This document shows, in pieces, positions 26,341 to 33,311 of a stretch of 64,000 bases of DNA (positions are counted from its first letter, which is position 1; every line of letters starts with the position of its first letter). The stretch spans positions 1 through 64,000 of the forward strand of contig JACMQL010000006.1 in assembly GCA_014377015.1 (NCBI GenBank), written 5' to 3'. A program made the translations under genes and the position numbers. A model generated the notes under the pieces. It saw nothing but the letters and a program-made list of their open reading frames with translations, had not been told where the DNA came from and did not search any database. This stretch comes from Actinomycetota bacterium (lineage in GTDB: Bacteria; Actinomycetota; Actinomycetes; Nanopelagicales; Nanopelagicaceae).

Positions 26341-26853
26341 ATGCTACTTGACCAGATTGACTGCGCCATCTTAGGAGAGCTACTGGCTCGCCCTAAAGCC
26401 GGGGTGCGCGATTATGCGCGCACTCTCGGGCTAGCGCGGGGAACGGTGCAAGCCAGACTCGATCGTCTGACCGAGCAGGGAGTGGTGGGTGACTATGCGC
26501 CTGCCCTGAGCCATGCCGCGCTGGGCTTTCCGGTCCTGGCATTCATACATATTCAGTTGCAACAGGGCAGTCTGGAACTGTTCACAAAGGAGCTGGCGAG
26601 TCTGGCTCAAGTTGTTGAAGCCCACTCCGTCACTGGTGACGCAGATGTTCTCTGTCGGGTGGTTGCCCGCGATAACACTGATCTGGAAGCGGTGATTCAA
26701 GCAATCTTGGATGTTGGAGGGGTTGTCAGAACTCGAACTGAAATTGCCTTGACGGAACGAGTACCAAGACGGGACATCTCTTTGCTGCAAGAGTTGGCCA
26801 CAACTGCTCCGCAAAGCAGTCGGACCACCGTTCAAGTCGATGACCATTCATAA
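26341..26853 (+). CDS. bkdR: Lrp/AsnC-family regulator (BkdR-like)
   Basis: The protein is 170 residues from ATG 26341, which has GGGGG about seven bases upstream; the upstream TTG/GTG frame has no better support. An N-terminal winged helix (LDQIDCAILGELLARPKAGV, then the recognition part LGLARGTVQARLDRL) is followed by the RAM ligand domain with AHSVTGDADVLCRVVARDN (about 100-118). It is divergent from the bkd operon, the classic arrangement for BkdR, which activates bkd in response to branched-chain amino acids in Pseudomonas. The recognition helix is not typical of E. coli Lrp, in line with a distinct operator. Confidence 0.82.
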   Translation: MLLDQIDCAILGELLARPKAGVRDYARTLGLARGTVQARLDRLTEQGVVGDYAPALSHAALGFPVLAFIHIQLQQGSLELFTKELASLAQVVEAHSVTGDADVLCRVVARDNTDLEAVIQAILDVGGVVRTRTEIALTERVPRRDISLLQELATTAPQSSRTTVQVDDHS

Positions 26854-26878
26854 TGAAATTTACGAAGTTAATTTCATT
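26852..26878. terminator. AT-rich inverted repeat at a convergent gene junction
   Basis: AATGAAATT (26852-26860) mirrors AATTTCATT (26870-26878) with a nine-base loop. It covers the stop codons of the Lrp-type gene and the convergent amidotransferase gene. It may act as a weak two-way terminator; there is no long T run. Confidence 0.4.
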
Positions 26879-27588
26879 TCTGCAGTAGCAATCTGATCGA
26901 GAAATCGGTCAACAAGATCGTAGGCGCGTTTGTTTGAGTACAGCTCTTGCTCGCGCGTTTGCTGACGCAACGTTTCGACTACTAAACCTTCGCCTTCGAC
27001 TTCTGCGCAGCCACCTTCCATCTCCAGCCAAATATCTAAAATGTGCGGATCGATCTCGGGATGAAATTGCAGCGCGAGCGTGCGGCCATAAATAAATGCT
27101 TGCGAAGCGAGAGGCGTTCGCGCAATCTCCTTAGCCTCAGGTGGAAGTTGCCAACGATCCCAGTGGTATTGGAACCACGGCCCTTCCTCAATCAACGAAG
27201 TATTATCAGATTCAATTTCATACCATCCGACTTCCGCGGCGGGGCCACGAGATACTGAGCCACCTAGTACCCGCGCCATCAACTGGCCACCGAAACAAAT
27301 GCCCAGAATTGGCACCCCTGCATTGTGAACTTCACCCATGAGTGTGAGTTCAGGTAGCAACCAATTGCCGATGCGCTCGTCTTCCCACGCTCCCCAAGGA
27401 GATCCCATCACAACGACTACATCGTAGGAAAGTAAATCTGGCCATTGGACACTTACATTTGGTTGGTTGAAGTTTGTTTCGTTAACAATAGGAAAGCGCG
27501 TGATTTCGTATCCCCGTCGCACAAATTGTTCCCAAATAGGACCGCCTTCGCTGACATGATCATGTTCGATAAAAATGACGCGCTTCAT
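26860..27588 (-). CDS. Class I glutamine amidotransferase (GMP synthase-like GATase1)
   Basis: A 242-residue GATase1 domain protein. The catalytic Cys is in ILGICFGGQLMARVLGG (about 95-111), and the His/Glu pair in ALQFHPEID (about 173-181). VVVVMGSPWGAWEDE (about 57-71) is the substrate loop. It begins at ATG 27588, ten bases after the SDR stop; the frame open to 27663 overlaps the SDR gene and is not used. Such stand-alone domains often act as gamma-glutamyl hydrolases or have unknown acceptors. It lies in the same direction as the SDR and desaturase genes. Confidence 0.8.
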   Translation of the reverse strand: MKRVIFIEHDHVSEGGPIWEQFVRRGYEITRFPIVNETNFNQPNVSVQWPDLLSYDVVVVMGSPWGAWEDERIGNWLLPELTLMGEVHNAGVPILGICFGGQLMARVLGGSVSRGPAAEVGWYEIESDNTSLIEEGPWFQYHWDRWQLPPEAKEIARTPLASQAFIYGRTLALQFHPEIDPHILDIWLEMEGGCAEVEGEGLVVETLRQQTREQELYSNKRAYDLVDRFLDQIATAEMKLTS

Positions 27589-27598
27589 TTTCTGCACA

Positions 27599-28393
27599 TC
27601 AATACATAACCAAGCCGCCGCTGATGTTGAGATCAATTCCAGTGATAGCCGACGAACGATCACTCCCTAGAAAGAGCACGCCCTGCGCAATTTCTTCGGG
27701 CTTCACAAATTTGCCAAGCGGGACTAACTCCAGCCACTTTTCCCGCATCTGCCTTGGCGTAATGTTTTCAATTCCCGCAACTTGTTCCATAACCAATTCC
27801 AGACGAGGGCCATCTACGTAACCCGGCGAAATAAGATTTGCACGAATACCATGTGGACCGAGTTCTACTGCCAGGGTGCGCATCATCCCGACCATGCCGA
27901 GTTTGGATGCGGCATAGACACTGCGATGAACGAGTGGTCGCTTTCCGGTGACCGATCCTATGAAGACTATGGATCCGCGCTTGCGCGCAATCATTGATGG
28001 GATAACTGCTTTAGATACCATGAAAGCACCTTTGAGATTGGTGTCTATCGCGTCATCCCAATCCTCTTCACTCAAATCCCAGAGCGCGGCGGATTTCCCC
28101 GTGACTCCGCTGTTGTTGACGAGCACATCGATCTGTCCGAAAGTGTCGAGGGTCGTCTGCACGGCTGCTTCAATGGATGCAGCATCAACTTGATCCAAGC
28201 GGGCGATCTTCGGTGCGCGGCCCGCGTAATCTTTAGATTCTTGGATGAGCCGGGAAGTCTGGGCAAGACCATCCATGTCCCGCCCGGTCAGCACAACTTG
28301 CGCACCATCGCCGGCCAAGGTGAGGGCGATAGATCGACCGATGGCTCTACTTGCACCGGTGATGAGCGCGACTTTATCGGCGAGGTCTGGCAC
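27599..28393 (-). CDS. SDR family oxidoreductase
   Basis: From GTG 28393 (AGAGG six bases upstream) the protein is 264 residues; an ATG at 28414 lacks a ribosome site. Motifs are TGASRAIGRSIA near residue 13, with Ala in place of the usual Gly before IG, NNSG at about 92-95 in place of NNAG, and the catalytic YAASK at about 161-165. The end SAITGIDLNISGG is the usual substrate-loop tail of FabG-like SDRs. It may reduce or oxidise an acyl, sugar or alcohol substrate; context between GATase1 and desaturase does not settle it. Confidence 0.82.
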   Translation of the reverse strand: MPDLADKVALITGASRAIGRSIALTLAGDGAQVVLTGRDMDGLAQTSRLIQESKDYAGRAPKIARLDQVDAASIEAAVQTTLDTFGQIDVLVNNSGVTGKSAALWDLSEEDWDDAIDTNLKGAFMVSKAVIPSMIARKRGSIVFIGSVTGKRPLVHRSVYAASKLGMVGMMRTLAVELGPHGIRANLISPGYVDGPRLELVMEQVAGIENITPRQMREKWLELVPLGKFVKPEEIAQGVLFLGSDRSSAITGIDLNISGGLVMY

Positions 28394-28437
28394 GGTGATC
28401 CTCTCGCGGTACATAAAAAATAAGGTTGCCGGAAGTG

Positions 28438-29403
28438 CTACAGCAGTCTAATTGGCTCTTGTCCGCGTGCTATCAACTTCTCGAAATATATCTCGCGCTT
28501 CTCATTGAAGCGCGCAGCGTCCGCGGTTGAAGTAACAAGAAATTCATTGAGCTCCTCGCGCGCGACAACTCCGTCACCGCTGAGGTCCTCACGGTCAAAC
28601 ACGTTCCAAGCGCGCAGCACCGGAGCAACAACATCATCGAGGTGCTGTTGCAGATCATAAATTCCGGCAAGTGCGATCTGCACGGATTTGCGTCCAAAGC
28701 CGGGCATTCCGACGCCGGGCATCGCAAAGTTTGTGACGACGTCAGTGATTGCACGCATTGCGGCGTTGGGCTCGAGGTCTATCGCCTTGCCCAACAAGTT
28801 GCGATAGAAAATCATGTGCAGGTTTTCATCTGCTGCTATGCGTTGCAGTAGGCCTTCGCAGATCGGGTCATTGGAAATCTTGCCCGTGTTGCGATGCGAG
28901 ATTCTGGTCGCTAACTCTTGAAAAGAAACGTAGGCCACGGTGTGCAACATGTCAGTCTCGTAAGGGGTCTGATACCCCAACTGCATGTGCGCCATGCGCA
29001 AGTCTTCAAGTTCGTATGGATCTACTCCGCGAGTGGCCATCAAGTAATCGCGCATCACGATTCCGTGGCGATTTTCCTCTGCCGTCCAACGCTCAATCCA
29101 ATTGCCCCAGGCTCCGTCACGGCCCATCGCAATGGCGATTTCAGTGTGGTAACTCGGCAAGTTGTCTTCGGTCATCAAGTTGAGGACGAGCGAATCTTGG
29201 GCAATTGTTGATAACTTGGAATCTTTAGCTTCCCACGCATCACCGTTGAGCGGACCGGCAAAGGTGCGACCTTCACTCCAGGGGACATACTCGTGCGGGT
29301 ACCAATTTTTCTGAACCGCAATGTGTCGTTCAAATTCGACTGCCACAGTAGGTTCGAGGTCGCGAATAAGTCGAGACTGAATTGCGGGGTCGAGTGCGCT
29401 CAC
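28438..29403 (-). CDS. Acyl-ACP desaturase (fatty acid desaturase type 2)
   Basis: A 321-residue soluble di-iron desaturase, the size of DesA1/DesA2. The metal-binding repeats are EENRHG (about 111-116) and DENLHM (about 195-200), each Glu/Asp-x-x-His, with further Glu residues in helices before each. It introduces a double bond into acyl chains bound to acyl carrier protein, needing ferredoxin. The GTG start is at 29403; no separate ribosome site fits, but TAGCAT lies seven bases before it, suggesting a leaderless message. Its promoter holds a tandem 13-bp repeat and a 10-bp palindrome. It occupies the place after trmD where rplS is usually found. Confidence 0.88.
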   Translation of the reverse strand: MSALDPAIQSRLIRDLEPTVAVEFERHIAVQKNWYPHEYVPWSEGRTFAGPLNGDAWEAKDSKLSTIAQDSLVLNLMTEDNLPSYHTEIAIAMGRDGAWGNWIERWTAEENRHGIVMRDYLMATRGVDPYELEDLRMAHMQLGYQTPYETDMLHTVAYVSFQELATRISHRNTGKISNDPICEGLLQRIAADENLHMIFYRNLLGKAIDLEPNAAMRAITDVVTNFAMPGVGMPGFGRKSVQIALAGIYDLQQHLDDVVAPVLRAWNVFDREDLSGDGVVAREELNEFLVTSTADAARFNEKREIYFEKLIARGQEPIRLL

Positions 29404-29420
29404 CTCTAAATGCTACGCGA

Positions 29421-29466
29421 GTGCTAGCACTTAGCGCGAGTTGGTGTCAGGTGGCGCGAGTTGGTG
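29421..29466. promoter_or_regulatory. Palindrome plus tandem 13-bp direct repeats upstream of the desaturase gene
   Basis: GTGCTAGCAC (29421-29430) is a perfect palindrome. Next to it, GCGCGAGTTGGTG occurs twice, at 29434-29446 and 29454-29466, with a 20-base period (about two helix turns). The two direct repeats lie on the same face of the DNA, which suits co-operative binding of a regulator. The trmD stop follows at 29473. Confidence 0.55.
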
Positions 29467-29472
29467 CGCAGG

Positions 29473-30156
29473 TTAGTCGCACTTTTGTGCACGTACCTGA
29501 GCCTGTGCAGCGCGCCATGTGGCGATCAGTGCGTGATTGCCACCCAAGAGAACCTCAGGAACCGCTATCCCACGCCAATTGGCCGGCTTGGTGTAATTGG
29601 GATACTCCAGAAATCCTTCCTCGTTATGCGACTCCTCTGCCAACGATTCTGGATTTCCTAACACGCCCGGGATCAAACGGGTGATTGCTTCAATCATGAC
29701 GAGGGCAGCAACTTCTCCCCCACCTAAAACATAATTTCCAATGCTTACTTCGTGCACTCGAATAGATTGGGCAACAAATTGAGGGTGGGAGTAATACTCG
29801 CCAACTCGATAATCAATTCCTTCATATCGCCCGCAAGCAAAAACCAGATGAGATGAGCCCGCGAATTCTTGCGCCATTTGTTGGTCAAATACTTTTCCGG
29901 CCGGCGTCAAAATGATCAGATCCGTATCTTCCAGCATCAACGGATCCAGTGCTGAGCCCCATATCTCTGGGCTCATGACCATGCCTGCTCCCCCACCGTA
30001 CGGTGTGTCATCCACGCTGTGATGGTTATTTGTCGAGAAATCGCGCAAATTATGAACGGTGATCGACAGTAATTCCTTCTCTTGCGCTTTGCCCAGCAGA
30101 GAGAGTTGAAGTGGTGAGAAATATTCCGGAAAGATGGTTATTGCATCAATTTTCAT
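29473..30156 (-). CDS. trmD: tRNA (guanine-N1)-methyltransferase TrmD
   Basis: TrmD methylates G37 of tRNAs to prevent frameshifting. The 227-residue protein has FPEYFSPL (about 9-16), DDTPYGGGAGMVM (about 49-61), the SAM-binding trefoil knot segment ACGRYEGIDYRV (about 112-123) and SIGNYVLGGGEVAALVMIEA (about 137-156) followed by the Arg-rich end of the knot. It follows rimM with three bases between. It is the last gene of the rpsP-khpA-rimM-trmD run. Confidence 0.95.
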   Translation of the reverse strand: MKIDAITIFPEYFSPLQLSLLGKAQEKELLSITVHNLRDFSTNNHHSVDDTPYGGGAGMVMSPEIWGSALDPLMLEDTDLIILTPAGKVFDQQMAQEFAGSSHLVFACGRYEGIDYRVGEYYSHPQFVAQSIRVHEVSIGNYVLGGGEVAALVMIEAITRLIPGVLGNPESLAEESHNEEGFLEYPNYTKPANWRGIAVPEVLLGGNHALIATWRAAQAQVRAQKCD

Positions 30157-30159
30157 GAA

Positions 30160-30666
30160 CTATTCCCCAGCCGAAAACTGCGGAGGGATGACTGTCATTC
30201 GCTTATTTTTGACATCTACGATCGGGACTAATTGGCGTACGAAGGGAATCAAAGATTCACCGTTGGGAGTCTGAATTGCTAATAGATCTTGCGCCGGTAA
30301 GTTGATTACATCGCTTACTTTGCCAAACTCTTCGCCTGACTCAAGGAAAGCAGTGCAGCCGATAAGTTGAAGGACATGATAATCATCTTCATCTTCGCTC
30401 TCGGAATCGATATTAACTTCGGCATACATCAAGGTGTCTTTGAATTTTTCAATTGCGTTGCGATCTGACACGCCTTGAATTCCCAACAGCAAAATTCCGT
30501 TATGCCAGCGATGGGAAGTAATGATGAGGTCCCCGTGCTTATCCGTTTGCACGCGAGCGCCGACCGCAAATCGATCTTCCGGTTGATCGGTGCGTACTTC
30601 GATAGTCGCCTCACCCAGAATTCCGTGAGCACGACCGATACGGCCTACGAGCAAACGCATGGCCAC
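30160..30666 (-). CDS. rimM: Ribosome maturation factor RimM
   Basis: A 168-residue 16S rRNA processing factor that binds S19. The N-terminal part has LLVGRIGRAHGILGEATIEV, and the PRC-barrel C-terminal half has QDLLAIQTPNGESLIPFVRQ and ending VIPPQF. GTG 30666 has AGGA seven bases upstream; TTG 30669 and ATG 30660 are alternatives. It lies between khpA and trmD. Confidence 0.93.
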   Translation of the reverse strand: MAMRLLVGRIGRAHGILGEATIEVRTDQPEDRFAVGARVQTDKHGDLIITSHRWHNGILLLGIQGVSDRNAIEKFKDTLMYAEVNIDSESEDEDDYHVLQLIGCTAFLESGEEFGKVSDVINLPAQDLLAIQTPNGESLIPFVRQLVPIVDVKNKRMTVIPPQFSAGE

Positions 30667-30700
30667 CAACTTTTCCTAAGGTATCGCCGATAGAACTAAA

Positions 30701-30940
30701 TTAGCGAACTTCATCCGTATCGACTAGATCAACTCGAATTGAGCGACCAGCAATAGCGCTCACAACGGTACGCAACGCTTTTGCGGTGCGACCATTGCGA
30801 CCAATTACTTTGCCGATATCTTCAGGATTTACGCGCACCTCAAGGGTGCTACCGCGACGATGAGTCTTTTCAGTAATGACTACATCTTCAGGATGATCAA
30901 CAATTCCCTTAACTAAATGTTCTAGGGCTTCATCAATCAT
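30701..30940 (-). CDS. khpA: KH-domain RNA-binding protein KhpA
   Basis: A 79-residue single-KH protein. The GxxG loop is in IGKVIGRNGRTAKALRTVV (about residues 43-61). Such proteins sit after rpsP in most Actinobacteria and Firmicutes and bind RNA with KhpB. It begins two bases after the stop of rpsP and is co-transcribed with it. Confidence 0.92.
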   Translation of the reverse strand: MIDEALEHLVKGIVDHPEDVVITEKTHRRGSTLEVRVNPEDIGKVIGRNGRTAKALRTVVSAIAGRSIRVDLVDTDEVR

Positions 30941-30942
30941 TG

Positions 30943-31650
30943 CTATTTAGCAGCCTCAACTGGCGTTTCAACTACATCCTCTGCTACTTCAGTCGGAGTT
31001 TCAACCGCCACGCCCTCAACTGGGGTTTCAACTACAGCGTCTGCTACTTCAACTGGAGCTTCAACAGCCACGCTCGCAACTGGGGTTTCAACTGGAGACT
31101 CTGCAGCAGCTACAGGTGATTGCTCTACCGCTGCAACTGCAATTTCCTCCACTGCCACATCTGCCAGTGCTGCCGGTGCTGCCGGTGGTGCCACAACTGC
31201 TACATCTGCCACATCGGCCACAGCTGCTACATCTGTCGGTGCTGATTTAGCAGCAAGCTTTTCTTGCGCACGCTTTTTCATTGTGGTCGCGCCTTCCTTT
31301 GGCTCGTCCATCGACTGCTTAACGGCAGCCTCGTAAGCAACGCTCTTGTGAACTTTAGGCGCGGCAACGCGCAAGGTGCCTTCAGTTCCTGGAAGACCCT
31401 TGTGCTTCTGCCAATCGCCGGTAACTTTCAAAATTGCTTCTACTGCTGATGTTGGAAGTGCGCCAACGCCCAACCAGTACAGCGCTCGCTCAGAATTGAC
31501 TTCGATTAAAGAAGGCTCATGTCCTGGTGAGTAGCGGCCGATCTCTTCAATCGAGAGTCCGTTACGAGCTTTACGGGAATCGGTAACAACAATGCGGTAG
31601 TAAGGCGTGCGGATCTTGCCCATGCGCATTAAACGAATTTTTGTAGCCAA
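30943..31650 (-). CDS. rpsP: 30S ribosomal protein bS16 with long repetitive acidic tail
   Basis: Residues 1-90 are a normal bS16 (MATKIRLMRMGKIRTPYYRI, then SRKARNGLSIEEIGRYSPG). A region to about 140 is rich in Lys and Ala. The last 95 residues are Ala/Val/Glu/Pro repeats such as VVETPVE, encoded by a near-exact 60-base repeat. Total length is 235 residues against 80-170 in most bacteria. Actinobacterial bS16 proteins often carry an Ala/Glu-rich extension, but this one is unusually long. The tail is probably disordered and outside the ribosome core. It is the first gene of the rpsP-khpA-rimM-trmD run. Confidence 0.93.
   Translation of the reverse strand: MATKIRLMRMGKIRTPYYRIVVTDSRKARNGLSIEEIGRYSPGHEPSLIEVNSERALYWLGVGALPTSAVEAILKVTGDWQKHKGLPGTEGTLRVAAPKVHKSVAYEAAVKQSMDEPKEGATTMKKRAQEKLAAKSAPTDVAAVADVADVAVVAPPAAPAALADVAVEEIAVAAVEQSPVAAAESPVETPVASVAVEAPVEVADAVVETPVEGVAVETPTEVAEDVVETPVEAAK
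30961..31097. repeat. 60-bp tandem repeat inside the rpsP tail
   Basis: Positions 30961-31020 and 31021-31080 are nearly identical, both beginning TGG(C/G)GTTTCAACTACA, and the opening 17 bases return at 31081-31097. The period is 20 codons, so the repeat is in frame and encodes the VETPVE-type tail of bS16. Copy number may vary by slippage. Confidence 0.75.
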
Positions 31651-31824
31651 GTGCTTGTGCTCCTGTAAGTGTGGGTGGTCGGGCTCATCGAACGCAGCGG
31701 GGTGCGCGTGTCAATAAGCACAACACTTGATATGCGGATGTTTGGGGATAGAGGGCCCCGAACAGGTTGCTAATCTTGCCATCTGGGCAGCTAAAAGGTG
31801 AAATCGGCCCCTTTAATTACCAGG

Positions 31825-33267
31825 CTAACCACGCTCTTGCTGGGCTCGTTTGGCTGGATTGCCGGACTTAGATTTCTTCACATTCATTACTTGCTGACGT
31901 GAGGCACCCATTCCGGCCCCCATTCCGGTCATGGCCGGGGGCAGTCCCGCTGGCATCTTGCCTGACCGCATCTGTCGCATCGCCTTCTGGGCTTGGCTGA
32001 ACCTATCAACCAGCGAGTTGACCTCGGTAACAGTGCGTCCAGCGCCCATGGCGATTCGGGCACGTCTAGAACCGTTGAGGATTTTGGGATCACGGCGCTC
32101 GGCGATGGTCATCGATTGAACAATCGCTTGTGTGCGCACGATTTCGCGTTCATCGAAGTTGTCGAGTTGCTTCTTCATGGCTCCTGCCCCGGGAAGCATC
32201 GCGAGCATCTTGGTCATAGAGCCCATCTTGGACATTGCCTGCATCTGCTCAAGGAAATCTTCGAGAGTGAAATCCTCGCCACTGGCGTACTTAGTCTCGA
32301 ATTTTGCCGCGGTATCAGGATCAAAAGCTTTCTTCGCTTGCTCGGCCAAAGTCGCGACATCACCCATGCCGAGAATACGAGAGGCCATGCGATCGGGATA
32401 GAAAATGTCGAAGTCAGCAAGCTTTTCGCCAGTCGAGACGAACATGATCGGACGTTCAGTAACTTGCACTATCGAGAGCGCGGCACCACCGCGCGCATCA
32501 CCGTCAAGTTTGGTCAGCACGACGCCGTCAAAACCAACACCGGCTAAGAATGCTTGCGAGGTGCGCACGGCATCTTGGCCAATCATCGCATCGACGACAA
32601 AAAGAATTTCGTTTGGCTTAATCGCATCGCGAATCGCGGCGGCTTCCTTCATTAACGATTCATCAACGCCAAGACGGCCTGCTGTATCAACGATGACCAT
32701 GTTGTGTAATTTAACCCGCGCGAACTGCACGCCGTCGCGGGCGACTTGCACAGGATCTCCACGCCCATTGCCGGGTTCGGGTGCAAATACTGGAATGCCG
32801 ATGCTCTGACCAAGAACCTGCAATTGAGTTACAGCATTCGGGCGTTGCAGATCCGATGCAACGAGAATCGGAGTGTTGCCTTGATCGGCATAGAACTTGG
32901 CGAGCTTGCCAGCCATCGTAGTTTTACCCGCGCCTTGCAAGCCTGCCAACATGATGACAGTGGGGCCAGTCTTAGCAAAACTAATACGCCGGGCTTCAGC
33001 GCCGAGAATCTCGACCAGAGTTTGATTGATGATCTCAAAAATTGCTTGGGCTTGGTTGGTGCCCGACTGCAAAGTCGGCAGCACTTCCAAGGAGCGTTCG
33101 CGAATAGTGTCAATGAAACTCGTGACCACGGAAAGAGCAACGTCGGCTTCTAAGAGCGCTTGATGAATCTCTTGGCAGGTATCTTCAATATCGTTCTGGG
33201 ATATCTTGCCGCGTGAGCGAAGTGAACTAAGTACGCTGCTAAACTTTTGAGTTAATGAATCGAACAT
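31825..33267 (-). CDS. ffh: Signal recognition particle protein Ffh
   Basis: SRP54 GTPase of 480 residues. The N domain is followed by the G domain with GLQGAGKTTMAGKLA (about 109-123), DTAGRLGVDE (about 195-204) and TKLDGDARGGAALS (about 251-264). The Met-rich M domain (about 305-480) binds the signal sequence and 4.5S RNA, with QMQAMSKMGSMTKMLAMLPG and the SRRARIAMGAGRTVTEVN RNA-binding helix. It targets membrane proteins together with FtsY, whose gene is about 4 kb upstream in the same direction. Confidence 0.95.
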   Translation of the reverse strand: MFDSLTQKFSSVLSSLRSRGKISQNDIEDTCQEIHQALLEADVALSVVTSFIDTIRERSLEVLPTLQSGTNQAQAIFEIINQTLVEILGAEARRISFAKTGPTVIMLAGLQGAGKTTMAGKLAKFYADQGNTPILVASDLQRPNAVTQLQVLGQSIGIPVFAPEPGNGRGDPVQVARDGVQFARVKLHNMVIVDTAGRLGVDESLMKEAAAIRDAIKPNEILFVVDAMIGQDAVRTSQAFLAGVGFDGVVLTKLDGDARGGAALSIVQVTERPIMFVSTGEKLADFDIFYPDRMASRILGMGDVATLAEQAKKAFDPDTAAKFETKYASGEDFTLEDFLEQMQAMSKMGSMTKMLAMLPGAGAMKKQLDNFDEREIVRTQAIVQSMTIAERRDPKILNGSRRARIAMGAGRTVTEVNSLVDRFSQAQKAMRQMRSGKMPAGLPPAMTGMGAGMGASRQQVMNVKKSKSGNPAKRAQQERG

Positions 33268-33311
33268 AGTTGCAGAGCCTAACGCGAAGTCTTAGCGGCA
33301 TTAAATTCGGG

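Noticed and set aside
26860-27588. Class I amidotransferase as the missing C26 hydrolase of the amine operon
   Set aside because: Its motifs are those of GMP-synthase-type GATase1 domains and it lies 12 kb away with other genes; it remains a weak alternative only.
28550-28600. EF-hand-like loop (DLSGDGVVAREE) in the desaturase gene
   Set aside because: Only one half of an EF-hand pair is present, and I recall similar Gly/Glu-rich segments at this place in acyl-ACP desaturases in general, so calcium binding is not supported.
30961-31097. 60-bp repeats resembling a satellite or CRISPR-like array
   Set aside because: Direct in-frame repeats of the bS16 tail; the units are near identical with no spacer diversity.
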